This document shows, piece after piece, positions 33,559 to 41,954 of a stretch of 64,000 nt of DNA (within the stretch, counting starts at the first letter, position 1; each line of letters begins with the position of its first letter). The stretch is from NCBI RefSeq assembly GCF_019599545.1, contig NZ_JAIEZV010000001.1, positions 620,001-684,000 on the forward strand, read 5' to 3'. Made by a program: the position numbers and the translations under genes. This DNA comes from Halobacillus sp. Nhm2S1 (GTDB lineage Bacteria; Bacillota; Bacilli; Bacillales; Halobacillaceae). The notes below the pieces were generated by a model. That model made no database searches and was not told where the DNA came from. It saw only the letters and a list, made by a program, of their open reading frames with translations.

Positions 33559-35505
33559 TTAAGGGAATGGGTGCGGATAAGGGTTAAGCTCATCAAGAGT
33601 CAGAGGCCGATTGGAATAACCGAGCTTTTCAGGGACTTCCAGGACTCTCTTCAATCCTTCGAGACGTCTGAGGTGATGTCCGAAAGTCATCGGCAGCATC
33701 CCCGGAATCAACACTTTGACACAGGATAGTCCATTCCTTTTCAATTCACTTGCGGTCTGGTCTATGACGATGACATCCAAGTTCATTTCCCGGAAAATAT
33801 CCAGCAGATCTTTGACATCCTCTGTAAGGTCAGGATGTGTCTGCTTCTGATGAAAAGCTTCTTCGAAAGTCTGCACAGGACCATCCTGATTTAATAAAAA
33901 GCCGAGGCGTTCTTCTGCTTCCGGGAGTCCATACACCATTCCGTGATCATCCATTTTTTTCACGAGGGAAGAATCGTGAAGCATTTTCACGTATTTCTCT
34001 CTGTTCTCTTTGAACTCTTTATTCAACGGCTCAATCATGCCGGCACTTTCAAATACCGCACTCTTCACGGCTTTGACAGGATCCAGATGGGCTCCGGCGG
34101 CACAGATCAGATTCAAATCTCCGGAATCCGTTTTGCTCTTCTTGATCACGGTCAGGATGCAGGGAATGCCGTGTTCCATCGTCGCATTGTACAAATAAAG
34201 ATCGTATCCTGCAATCTCTTTCATCCGATCGATCATCAAAAGCAATTCCTGGTCACCGGATGAAGAAGGATCCAGACGAGGAAGCGGCAGTTCTGCATAC
34301 CAGGATAAGAGAAAAGAATCACGTTCCAGGACTTCCATCATCCCGTGGAAAATAGCCTCTTCCCTGCTTCCTCCGATGGCGCATCCGTTGGAGGTTTCAA
34401 AAATGAACCCGCCGCTACAGCCCATGCTGTAGTAAGCAAGTCTTTCCGGTACTAAGATCGGGGTGTTTTTCTGTAATGAGTATCCCCACACCCAGTTCAT
34501 TTTTTTATCGGGATGATAAGGGGTGAAAGGAAAATCTTTTGTTGCATACTGTTCATTCGAATGCACACCGACATCGAGAGGATTAAGCGCTGAATGGAGG
34601 TTGCTGTAGCTGTCATAGACAAGCGTTCTTTTTCCTTTTGGATCCATCCCGCAGAAGCGCTCGAGGCCTTCCAGGATGGCCGTCCTTTCACTGGCCGCAT
34701 AGGAATTCGTCCTCCCTGCCGACCCTTCATTGCCGTTCAAGAGCGGGAGATTCACTATCACATCAGCGAACGGGGTCTCAAAATCGATCATTTTATGGTT
34801 GAGAATTCCTGTACGCGGGTCGAGGTAATCTTTGGTCAGGAAGGTGCTCAGCTCCTCTATCGACCTTGATCGGTAACTGCCTTCACTGATTTTCAAACTC
34901 GGATTCAGGACGATTTCAGCATGGGAAGCGGCATCCTCTATGACTGTGCTGCAATACGGGCATTGGGAATCGGGCAAAAAAGGATGGCTTGAGCTTTCCA
35001 GGGTCCTCATGTTGATCAAATGGACAGCCTTTTCTGTAAGGGGGTGTTTCCCTTCGCTCCAACGCTGGACCTCATTTTTAATCAAACAAGCCATCTGCAG
35101 GGCTCCGTTGAGAGAAGCCCATTCATCCGGCCTTGCCTGTGTATGCTCCATAAGGGTTTGTTGAATGTTCCAAAGGTCTTTGCGGTCGCCTGCTGTCATG
35201 GTTCTTCTCACATCCGCACATTGCGAACACCCTTCAGCACCAGAACGCACAAACGGGCCGATGACTCCTTCACCAAAAGCAACAAAACCTCTCAGCCAAT
35301 CAATGCCATATTCCCGCGCGATCCTTTCTCCTGTCAGAGAGGCGGCCGGACTCCAACCATCCTCTAACACAAGAAGTAAATCCGTGTTGTCTGGAACTTC
35401 TTTTTCAAAACTTGATAAACGAGTCATTTCATAATCCGTCTTCAGTTCCTTGACGACACAATCAAGCAGGACACCTCCGCCTACAACCGTAATCAAAGTG
35501 CTCAT
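33559..35505 (-). CDS. TOMM cyclodehydratase: leader-binding (E1-like) and YcaO domains fused
   Basis: A 648-residue ATP-dependent cyclodehydratase that converts Cys/Ser/Thr of the precursor to azolines. The N-terminal ~190 residues form the leader-peptide-binding/E1-like part (VVGGGVLLDCVV at the start) with a structural zinc site Cys93-x2-Cys96 and Cys182-x2-Cys185. The YcaO domain (200-648) shows the ATP-binding pattern SERTAILEGLERF (272-284) and SREEAIFHGMMEVLERD (380-396). The C-terminus ends NPYPHPFP, the proline-rich tail that organises the YcaO active site. It overlaps the preceding gene by ATGA, implying coupled translation. Confidence 0.93.
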   Translation of the reverse strand: MSTLITVVGGGVLLDCVVKELKTDYEMTRLSSFEKEVPDNTDLLLVLEDGWSPAASLTGERIAREYGIDWLRGFVAFGEGVIGPFVRSGAEGCSQCADVRRTMTAGDRKDLWNIQQTLMEHTQARPDEWASLNGALQMACLIKNEVQRWSEGKHPLTEKAVHLINMRTLESSSHPFLPDSQCPYCSTVIEDAASHAEIVLNPSLKISEGSYRSRSIEELSTFLTKDYLDPRTGILNHKMIDFETPFADVIVNLPLLNGNEGSAGRTNSYAASERTAILEGLERFCGMDPKGKRTLVYDSYSNLHSALNPLDVGVHSNEQYATKDFPFTPYHPDKKMNWVWGYSLQKNTPILVPERLAYYSMGCSGGFIFETSNGCAIGGSREEAIFHGMMEVLERDSFLLSWYAELPLPRLDPSSSGDQELLLMIDRMKEIAGYDLYLYNATMEHGIPCILTVIKKSKTDSGDLNLICAAGAHLDPVKAVKSAVFESAGMIEPLNKEFKENREKYVKMLHDSSLVKKMDDHGMVYGLPEAEERLGFLLNQDGPVQTFEEAFHQKQTHPDLTEDVKDLLDIFREMNLDVIVIDQTASELKRNGLSCVKVLIPGMLPMTFGHHLRRLEGLKRVLEVPEKLGYSNRPLTLDELNPYPHPFP

Positions 35506-37430
35506 CGGCTATCCTCCCTTTCCATCCATACCCCGCAAAGGTGGATCATCCCATCCGCTTCGAAAGGATCCATGGATATTTTGAGAAAGCAAGGTCTGCA
35601 CTGTCGTTTTTCCAACTGTGTGACTGCGCGATGAAGGACCTCCTGGTTATCATTCGCTTCCATAGAAGCAAGATCAAAAGAGTCCATCGATTCATTTTCA
35701 AAATATAGCTGCGAGCACGAAAGGAAGGAGTAAGCGGATGGAAGGCCTCTATTTTGCTGCTCCATGAGAACAAGGAATAACGCCTGTCGGACTGCCAAGG
35801 TCTGATGCAGCGCAACCGCCCCTCTCCACTTGCTGCGGCGCGTTCTCATCCACACCACAGGAAAGCCGAAACTATCTTCTGATATCGCAAGCTCAGGTTC
35901 TTGATCCATTGTCTGGAGAGCCTGCCAATAATAACGGCAATGTTCATCTTCGATTTTGTTCAAGGTGATCTTTCTTGCTTTTTTGACTTTGTGATGGTCC
36001 CCGATCATCCAATTCCTTTCAACTGCTTTCTGCAGTGCTCTGAGGCAGGCCTCTGTTTGATTTTCTCCTGAACCGATGGAAAAAGCATCTTCAGAAACCG
36101 GTTGTGATGATTCCGTGTGAGGGTTTGAAGTTTGTAAGATTTCCCGTTTCAGCGGCTTCACATACGTCTCCACCCCCATGAGACCCGCTTCCCGTCTTGC
36201 CTCTTCATGGGTTCTCCCGCCGGCAATGATTTCTGGATTCAATGGCTGTGAGCGGACATGGACGACTTGAACGCCGCATTGGGAGAGAGGGAGCTGTTCT
36301 AAATCATTTTCTTCCCAATGATGGAAGACCCCAAAAGGGCTCGCCGCCAGCTCACCAAAATAGTAGAGGCATTCGTTCTGGTCTTTGTTATGAGTGATTC
36401 TTTCTTCCCCAGGAGCCATTTTTTCTGTCGAGATCTTCTTTGTAGCAAGCGGATGCGGTTTAAAAGGATGCCACCTTCCTTCGAGAGTTTCCATGTTCAT
36501 CAGATAGACGTGGTTGGTCTGATGAGGGTCCTTTACTCCTGTTATCTTCTTGAACAGTTCAAAGACCAGGATCGTCGAAAGCATGGATTGAGCGGGACCA
36601 GAGACATTCAAAGTGGATGCTTTTTTCATAGGATGTGGCAGGCTCCGCCAGGCTGATTCCCAATCTTTTTGTGAAGCTTCATCTATATGGGGCCCCGCGA
36701 TTCCATAAGCTCCTAGAACGACAGCCGAAAGGAAACCTTTGTCATTTTCCAGACAATGGTTCATGATGCTCTGAAGTTCTTCCACCTTTTCTTCTTGTGA
36801 TACGTAGAGAACCGCATCGTAAGGAGCGATCTCCTCCGCCCAGGAAAAAGACTCTTTTTCAACAAAGATATTCACTGATACATCAGGGTCCACTCTTTTG
36901 GCTGCTGTTTCTAATTCCGATAACCGGTGTACGTTTGTTTTCTTAGGATCTGTAAGAAAGACAGAGACATCTCCTAATCCGGATTGAAGCATGGCGGATA
37001 CGAGTCCCGTCACCATCGTCCCTTCACCAATCGCCAACACTTTGCTCTGCCGAAACTTTTGGAAATGATAGGCTGGGGAATCAACGAAACTTTCTAAGTA
37101 TTCGATTTGGGAGACGAACGCTTCCACTACCTGCTCTTTCAATTCATGAGGCCGTTCCTGACTGACATCTAAAAGGAACCCGTTCTGATAAAGGGTATCG
37201 GTAATGTCATAAAGCCGTTCACGATAAGGATTCGGCAGGCCATCCGTCAGACTTTCCATCGAATGACTTCCGTCCAGCATCGGGATGAGCTTCTCAATCC
37301 ACTGCTGGATCATCGGGCCTTCCATCTGGAATGAACCCGCATTGTTTCTGAAATAAACACGGTCGGTCTCCGGCATAAAGAACGTACCCTTTTTGATTTT
37401 CAAACACATGGAAGGTTGGACCTTTATCAT
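35502..37430 (-). CDS. ThiF-like thiazole-containing bacteriocin maturation protein
   Basis: A 642-residue protein matching the conserved partner found beside heterocycloanthracin-type precursors (TIGR03693-like as I recall the family). Residues about 1-100 resemble an E1-like winged-helix part (MIKVQPSMCLKIKKGTFFMP), followed by a Rossmann-like segment (KVLAIGEGTMVTGLVSAMLQSGLGDVSVF) that lacks the adenylating CxxC zinc cluster. It is thought to support precursor binding or delivery to the cyclodehydratase. ATG 37430 has AAGGAGG at 6 nt; the frame opens six codons earlier. Follows the precursor gene across a leaky hairpin. Confidence 0.85.
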   Translation of the reverse strand: MIKVQPSMCLKIKKGTFFMPETDRVYFRNNAGSFQMEGPMIQQWIEKLIPMLDGSHSMESLTDGLPNPYRERLYDITDTLYQNGFLLDVSQERPHELKEQVVEAFVSQIEYLESFVDSPAYHFQKFRQSKVLAIGEGTMVTGLVSAMLQSGLGDVSVFLTDPKKTNVHRLSELETAAKRVDPDVSVNIFVEKESFSWAEEIAPYDAVLYVSQEEKVEELQSIMNHCLENDKGFLSAVVLGAYGIAGPHIDEASQKDWESAWRSLPHPMKKASTLNVSGPAQSMLSTILVFELFKKITGVKDPHQTNHVYLMNMETLEGRWHPFKPHPLATKKISTEKMAPGEERITHNKDQNECLYYFGELAASPFGVFHHWEENDLEQLPLSQCGVQVVHVRSQPLNPEIIAGGRTHEEARREAGLMGVETYVKPLKREILQTSNPHTESSQPVSEDAFSIGSGENQTEACLRALQKAVERNWMIGDHHKVKKARKITLNKIEDEHCRYYWQALQTMDQEPELAISEDSFGFPVVWMRTRRSKWRGAVALHQTLAVRQALFLVLMEQQNRGLPSAYSFLSCSQLYFENESMDSFDLASMEANDNQEVLHRAVTQLEKRQCRPCFLKISMDPFEADGMIHLCGVWMEREDSR

Positions 37431-37515
37431 GACGTTCCTCCTTGCCAACTAAGGTAACTTCCTAACCGATTTTATGTAGGCTGATACCGGGGTTATGCGT
37501 GGACAACACTGAAGA

Positions 37516-37542
37516 ACCCCTGTCGGAAGATCCAACAGGGGT
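37516..37542 (-). terminator. leaky hairpin between precursor and modification genes
   Basis: ACCCCTGT and ACAGGGGT pair around an 11-nt loop with no strong T-run. In RiPP operons such attenuators keep precursor mRNA in excess over enzyme mRNA; that role here is inferred. Confidence 0.6.
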
Positions 37543-37580
37543 AAGTATTTTCATTGATCGCATTCTTCACCGTCCAGGCA

Positions 37581-37877
37581 TCAGCGTCCTCCGCATCGTC
37601 CACATCCACCACAACGGGCACAGCCTCCACAACGAGCGCAGCCTCCGCATCCGGCACAGCGGGCACAACCTCCGCATCCCGCGCAGCGGGCGCAGCCCCC
37701 ACATCCACCACAACCAAAGCAACTGAAACAACCGAAACATCCTCCGATTCCGAACCCAAGCCCTACACACAGACGTGCGTCATTCGAATAAGCTTCTTGC
37801 TGCTGACTCGGCACCAATGGTTGAGCCCGATATTCACCGACGTCTAAGTTTTGAATTTGATTTTGAAATTCATTCAC
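37581..37877 (-). CDS. heterocycloanthracin/sonorensin-type TOMM precursor peptide
   Basis: A 98-residue precursor. Leader of about 40 residues ([20 protein letters not shown], then [15 protein letters not shown]). The core begins near [11 protein letters not shown] and continues as Cys at every third position, mainly GGC, ARC, AGC and FGC triplets, to a CGGR end; 18 Cys in total. This C-x-x spacing is the hallmark of the family, whose cysteines are turned to thiazoles. Start GTG 37877 follows GGAGGG at 9 nt; the frame opens 15 codons earlier. The GC-rich repetitive core differs sharply from the surrounding composition. Confidence 0.9.
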   Translation of the reverse strand: MNEFQNQIQNLDVGEYRAQPLVPSQQQEAYSNDARLCVGLGFGIGGCFGCFSCFGCGGCGGCARCAGCGGCARCAGCGGCARCGGCARCGGCGRCGGR

Positions 37878-37964
37878 TTTGTTTTTCCCTCCATCGTTCC
37901 ATCCTTTGTGAACTAAAAACACAAAGCACTACGTTCACAACAACGTATGATGAAAGCCTAAGGA

Positions 37965-37991
37965 TTGTTACTGTTCAGGTGGTCGTAACAA
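37965..37991. promoter_or_regulatory. inverted repeat upstream of TOMM precursor
   Basis: TTGTTAC and GTAACAA are exact inverted 7-mers separated by 13 bp, about 90 bp before the precursor start. A second inverted pair ACGTT/AACGT lies at 37931-37946. They are candidate operators for the cluster; no regulator gene is adjacent. Confidence 0.45.
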
Positions 37992-38063
37992 ACGAAGTGG
38001 GATTGGGAAATGGTTGGCGTGATCCCGACCGTCTGCCAAACAAAAAACAGGATCGCTTTCCAT

Positions 38064-38522
38064 TTAAGATAAATTCCTGATCCTGGAGATCTGCCCTATA
38101 TTCATACCGATCCATCCTCCCAGCATAGGAAAAAAATCGAGAGGAAAGGTCAAACTTGCCTCACCCAAGTTAAACGTAAACAAAGCCACGATGATCCCAA
38201 GGATTAAAACTAATAGGAAGATCAATTCTATGATTCTTCTTCTTTTCCATCTTTTTTTCCCCATGTGTTCGATATCAAAAGCAAGCACCCGCTTATACGT
38301 CTTCGTTCCTACTGCATGCCCCGTTATAAGTGTGTACAACAAATTGGCCGCATAAATGGATAAAACAATACAGCATATGCCAATGACAACCGTAAGTGCG
38401 CCACCATTTTGAGAATATATAACGAAAAGAATAAAAAAGAAAAGCAAGAGAAGGTTGGAATGAATCAATTGTTTCTTTTTTAAACGTTTGACTTCTTGCC
38501 TATCCCATTCCATTTCACCCAT
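38064..38522 (-). CDS. membrane protein of unknown function (152 aa)
   Basis: A charged N-terminus (EWDRQEVKRLKKKQ), two helices (LLLLFFFILFVIYS, LTVVIGICCIVLSIYAANLLYTLI), a basic loop (MGKKRWKRRR) and one or two C-terminal helices. GGGGGG lies 7 nt before ATG 38522. It lies immediately upstream of the TOMM precursor on the same strand (about 190 bp gap), so a role in self-immunity is possible but unsupported by similarity. Confidence 0.6.
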   Translation of the reverse strand: MGEMEWDRQEVKRLKKKQLIHSNLLLLFFFILFVIYSQNGGALTVVIGICCIVLSIYAANLLYTLITGHAVGTKTYKRVLAFDIEHMGKKRWKRRRIIELIFLLVLILGIIVALFTFNLGEASLTFPLDFFPMLGGWIGMNIGQISRIRNLS

Positions 38523-38642
38523 ACTAAATCCCCCCTTTTCCACTTCTCAAAAAGATTTTGATTTCCCTCACAGCCGTCCCCTTTACATGCAGCATAGACA
38601 TAGAGATAATTGGGTGTAATCAACGAGTAAGGGGGTGAGCGT

Positions 38643-39080
38643 ATGCGTAATTTCTTAGCCGTTTTAGTGGTCTGGAACTTCGCATTTGTGCTCATACAGT
38701 TTTCCAACCCGCTAAGAGCCACTTACGAGCATGCCTCTGTCCCATTCACGCCAGGTGAATCGCATACCGTCTATCTAGCGGTGTTTCTATTACTCATGCT
38801 TGTTTTATTCCCATTATCTTTTTTAATGAATAGAATGGTCGACCGCTTGGAAATCGGACGTTTTTTCATCAAATTAGGCTTATACGTAACGGTATGTTCG
38901 TTGATATGGATATTCGTTGATCCCTATTTCATTTTCTTCTACGAAATGATTGTCGTTGTTGCTTTGTTTGCGGTCTTATATGAATGGCTCGGCAAGGTCT
39001 CCCGCAACGTTTTGCTTAAGCTTGTCAGAGGTGTATTAACCTTCAGCTTTCTCGTTGCCTTTATTCTTTTTGTGAGTTAA
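38643..39080 (+). CDS. membrane protein of unknown function (145 aa)
   Basis: Four hydrophobic segments with a basic break (MNRMVDRLEIGRF). AAGGGGGTGA before the ATG. Divergent from the preceding membrane-protein gene. No domain recognised. Confidence 0.65.
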   Translation: MRNFLAVLVVWNFAFVLIQFSNPLRATYEHASVPFTPGESHTVYLAVFLLLMLVLFPLSFLMNRMVDRLEIGRFFIKLGLYVTVCSLIWIFVDPYFIFFYEMIVVVALFAVLYEWLGKVSRNVLLKLVRGVLTFSFLVAFILFVS

Positions 39081-39104
39081 CTTGAGAGAATCGTTTTTCA
39101 TAAG

Positions 39105-40130
39105 TCACCAATGCCAATCAAACCACCGTCCATGCCCGTCTGTTTCACCAATCGTCTTTGTCATAAAACGGCCGCTGATAAAAGCATCCACGTGGAGCAT
39201 TCGATCATTCATATTGTTGTAGATATGGAACACGTCTCTTTTCTGTCCGATATGACTCACTTTACGGAGAAGCTCTTCTTTTACGCTTTCCGGCATCTGG
39301 TTGGCGACATGGGTATGGAAGATACATAAAGTAGAATCATCTGGAATGGCATCAGCGATTTGAGGCAGCATGACGACTCCATCCCCCTCCATTAAGGCTG
39401 GTGGGGTCGTTCTTACTTGCTCGACGGCCGCTTCAAAATTTTTTCTTCGTTCTTCATGTTCCGGCCAAATGAGCGCCTTCAACCAATGAACATCTTCCTC
39501 CTGAGTTAAATCACTCACATGTAAGTCGATCCCGACTCTTTTTTTCACAGAAGGCGTGCGTTCTAGTAAATTTCGAGAAAGCGCCCCTTTTCTTACCTTC
39601 GACTTGAGATGAACGAAAGCGTCTGGGTTTCCGTAAACCTGGTCGTCCCCGTACGAATAGCTGTACTGATCCCACAATAATTGCAGTCCGGCACTTGTAC
39701 CGATTTCAATGAGGGATAGAGGCTTTTCCGTTTGTTTATGCATAGAGCAAAAGACAGGGTAAAGATAGGCGCACCTTCGAACCTCGTTGGTCTGGACTCG
39801 TTTCGTTTGCAGCCGTTGAACAATGGCTTCCTCCTGTTTCATGCAAAAAGATTTAAAGATTGGAAAAGGATTTCGCTCGGTATCCGGATTGTCGGTTACG
39901 CTTTGGTAGAAGCTTGATAGTTCATGGTCGGCCCCTTGCAAAAGTAAATCGTGGACAGCAGCGAAGAGCAGGTTGGGAACAGGCTGTCCTTCCCCTGATT
40001 TCATACACAATTGTAAAACATACTCATCTTCAGCAATTTGTAGAGACAACTGTTTATAAAGATCACTCGATCCTTCACACTCTTCCCTTGCAAAATCTAT
40101 GAATCTTTCAGCGATCCTTTGTGTTTTCAT
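39105..40130 (-). CDS. DUF2332 domain-containing protein
   Basis: A 341-residue soluble protein. The DUF2332 pattern is visible: SSDLYKQLSLQIAED, NLLFAAVHDLLL, NEVRRCAYLYPVF, LSLIEIGTSAGLQLLWDQYSYSYG (a methyltransferase-like nucleotide motif IGTSAGLQLL) and VVMLPQIADAIPDDSTLCIFHTHVANQMP. Such proteins are sometimes called Class I methyltransferase-like; activity not proven. GGGAGG before ATG 40130. Confidence 0.85.
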   Translation of the reverse strand: MKTQRIAERFIDFAREECEGSSDLYKQLSLQIAEDEYVLQLCMKSGEGQPVPNLLFAAVHDLLLQGADHELSSFYQSVTDNPDTERNPFPIFKSFCMKQEEAIVQRLQTKRVQTNEVRRCAYLYPVFCSMHKQTEKPLSLIEIGTSAGLQLLWDQYSYSYGDDQVYGNPDAFVHLKSKVRKGALSRNLLERTPSVKKRVGIDLHVSDLTQEEDVHWLKALIWPEHEERRKNFEAAVEQVRTTPPALMEGDGVVMLPQIADAIPDDSTLCIFHTHVANQMPESVKEELLRKVSHIGQKRDVFHIYNNMNDRMLHVDAFISGRFMTKTIGETDGHGRWFDWHW

Positions 40131-40168
40131 AGGTTTTCCTCCCTTTCAACGAACCATACCGCATTTCT

Positions 40169-40726
40169 TTATCTTTTCAAGACCATGGAATCAATCACTT
40201 CTCCATCCGGCTTATGTAAAAGTTTAATTTCTTTATGGGAATGGAATGATTTTTCAATGTACCAGACATACAAATCATTCCACCTGAGCTTTATGAACTC
40301 ACTTTCTTCTGGAAGCAAAGATTTTACATTCAACATCGTTGCTTTTTCATCTCCCACCTTCACAGATCGCTCGTCGCCTTTTCGAACAAGGCTGTAAACG
40401 AGATCATCCCCATGAACGAAAAGACGATTCAATTCCCCACCAATTCTTTCCGTATCCAAAAGGTTCATGGACATCATTCCCGCCTTCCAGCCAAAGATCC
40501 CTTTTTGAACCTTAGCCGCTCCTATATGACGGTCATCCTTGATAAAAAAGAACAAAGCTTCTTTATCCACTTGTTGAACGGGAATTAACGTGAGCCCTTC
40601 CTCAGTGGCGTGGAGGGCTTCTTCAGGTTCATCGTAGGCACCTGCTTTTCCAACCATCATCCATACAGCTAGTAAGAGGAGAATTGTTATTGCGAAGGAA
40701 AGAATTCCTCTTTTTTTCAAATGCAT
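40169..40726 (-). CDS. membrane-anchored protein of unknown function (~185 aa)
   Basis: An N-terminal signal anchor (KRGILSFAITILLLLAVWMMV) and a ~150-residue external domain rich in beta strands and charged residues (EEGLTLIPVQQVDKEALFFF ... LRWNDLYVWYIEKSF). The open frame continues to 40909 without a ribosome site. ATG 40726 or TTG 40720 (better placed relative to AGGTG) is the likely start. No family recognised. Confidence 0.6.
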   Translation of the reverse strand: MHLKKRGILSFAITILLLLAVWMMVGKAGAYDEPEEALHATEEGLTLIPVQQVDKEALFFFIKDDRHIGAAKVQKGIFGWKAGMMSMNLLDTERIGGELNRLFVHGDDLVYSLVRKGDERSVKVGDEKATMLNVKSLLPEESEFIKLRWNDLYVWYIEKSFHSHKEIKLLHKPDGEVIDSMVLKR

Positions 40727-40861
40727 CACCTGCTTATAAAGGTAGTACTGATGGTGCATCCTTATTTTGGAAACACCCTCTTTCAAAACATAACACACGG
40801 TTTCTCTCCTGCAAAGAAATACAAAGACGAGGGAACGAGGAGCCGGGCCATGCTCAGCAAA

Positions 40862-40897
40862 TAAAAAAAAAGCCTGGAGGAATTTCCTCCAAGCTTG
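40862..40897 (-). terminator. terminator of siderophore ABC ATPase
   Basis: AAGCTTGGAGGAAATTCCTCCAGGCTT region: GGAGGAA pairs with TTCCTCC, followed by nine T on the minus strand. Confidence 0.8.
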
Positions 40898-40901
40898 TTG
40901 T

Positions 40902-41732
40902 TCATCCATAGAGACTGACGGGCTTTGTTTGTTCCGTTCCGGCCTCTTGTCCGATCAAATCATAAGTAATCAGTGCTGGACGGTGGGTCCGTGGATCGGT
41001 GACAATCGCGGCATCAATATTGAATACCCGTCTCAAAACAGAAGATGTCATCACTTCATGGGCGGTCCCTTCCTTAATGATCTTGCCACCATTCAAAGCG
41101 ACCAAATGATCAGCAAAGCGTGCCGCATGATTCAAATCGTGCAGCACCATGACGATGGTGCGGCCTTCTTCCTTATTCAACTTTTCCAAAAGCGTGAGGA
41201 CTTCTAGCTGGTGAGCAAGGTCCAAATAGGTGGTCGGTTCATCCAATAGCAGCAAATCCGTCCCTTGCGCTAAAGCCATCGCAATCCACACTTTCTGCCG
41301 CTGGCCGCCGGATAAGGCATCGATTGGACGTTCCGAAAATTGTTGCACGCCCGTGACCTCAAGCGCCCATTGAATGATATCCCTGTCTTCATCCGTCAAC
41401 TTACCAAAGCCACGCTGATGTGGGAAACGACCATAAGAAACGAGCTCATAGACCGTCAATCCACTCGGTGCCTGAGGGGTTTGGGGGAGAACCGCCATCT
41501 TCTTGGCAATTTCCTTCGTGGATTCTTTATGAATCGCTTTGCCGTCCAAATAGACGATGCCCGACTTTGGTTCAAGCAAACGCGACATCGTTTTCAAAAT
41601 GGTCGACTTCCCGCACCCGTTCGGACCGATGATCGTCGTGATTTCTCCTTCAGGGATCTGCAAGTTCAAATCCTCGACAATTTTCACTTCACCATAGGCA
41701 ATGCCTAAGTCCTGCATGGACATTCTCACCAT
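40902..41732 (-). CDS. iron-siderophore ABC transporter ATPase (FecE/FhuC/YusV type)
   Basis: A 276-residue ATPase energising Fe(III)-siderophore uptake. Walker A GPNGCGKST, signature LSGGQRQKVWIAMALAQ, Walker B LLLLDEPTTYLDLAHQ and the H-loop VLHDLNHAARFADH are typical of the FecE/FhuC family. It stands alone without permease or binding-protein genes, as does YusV, which serves several systems in B. subtilis. A Fur box lies about 50 bp upstream, so iron limitation should derepress it. Start ATG 41732 is one of several candidate starts. Confidence 0.9.
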   Translation of the reverse strand: MVRMSMQDLGIAYGEVKIVEDLNLQIPEGEITTIIGPNGCGKSTILKTMSRLLEPKSGIVYLDGKAIHKESTKEIAKKMAVLPQTPQAPSGLTVYELVSYGRFPHQRGFGKLTDEDRDIIQWALEVTGVQQFSERPIDALSGGQRQKVWIAMALAQGTDLLLLDEPTTYLDLAHQLEVLTLLEKLNKEEGRTIVMVLHDLNHAARFADHLVALNGGKIIKEGTAHEVMTSSVLRRVFNIDAAIVTDPRTHRPALITYDLIGQEAGTEQTKPVSLYG

Positions 41733-41782
41733 TCCTGTGCACCTCACCTTTTCAATTCAAAAAAATAGATCCGTTCATTGGA

Positions 41783-41801
41783 GATAGTAATAATCATTCT
41801 C
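41783..41801. promoter_or_regulatory. Fur box
   Basis: GATAGTAATAATCATTCTC matches the 19-bp Fur consensus GATAATGATAATCATTATC at 16 of 19 positions and sits just upstream of the siderophore ATPase gene. Confidence 0.85.
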
Positions 41802-41918
41802 AATTAATCGTATACGCAATTTCCTATTTCGTCAAGGAACAACAAAAGCTCTTGCGCCGGAAGTGGCTTATTCGATATATGTGATCCACAGTGCCCCTCT
41901 TTAAATTTTTCTAAGCCA

Positions 41919-41953
41919 TAAAAAAAAAGCCTCTTGTTGAGACAAGAAGACTT
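41919..41953 (-). terminator. DUF3231 operon terminator
   Basis: TCTTGT pairs with ACAAGA, flanked by AAG/CTT, followed by nine T on the minus strand and overlapping the end of the DUF3231 gene. Confidence 0.7.
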
Positions 41954-41954
41954 C

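Noticed and set aside
37499-37847. Plus-strand ORFs rich in Ser/Thr/Ala or His opposite the TOMM precursor
   Set aside because: They are antisense translations of the repetitive Cys codons; the minus-strand frame has leader, ribosome site and family pattern.
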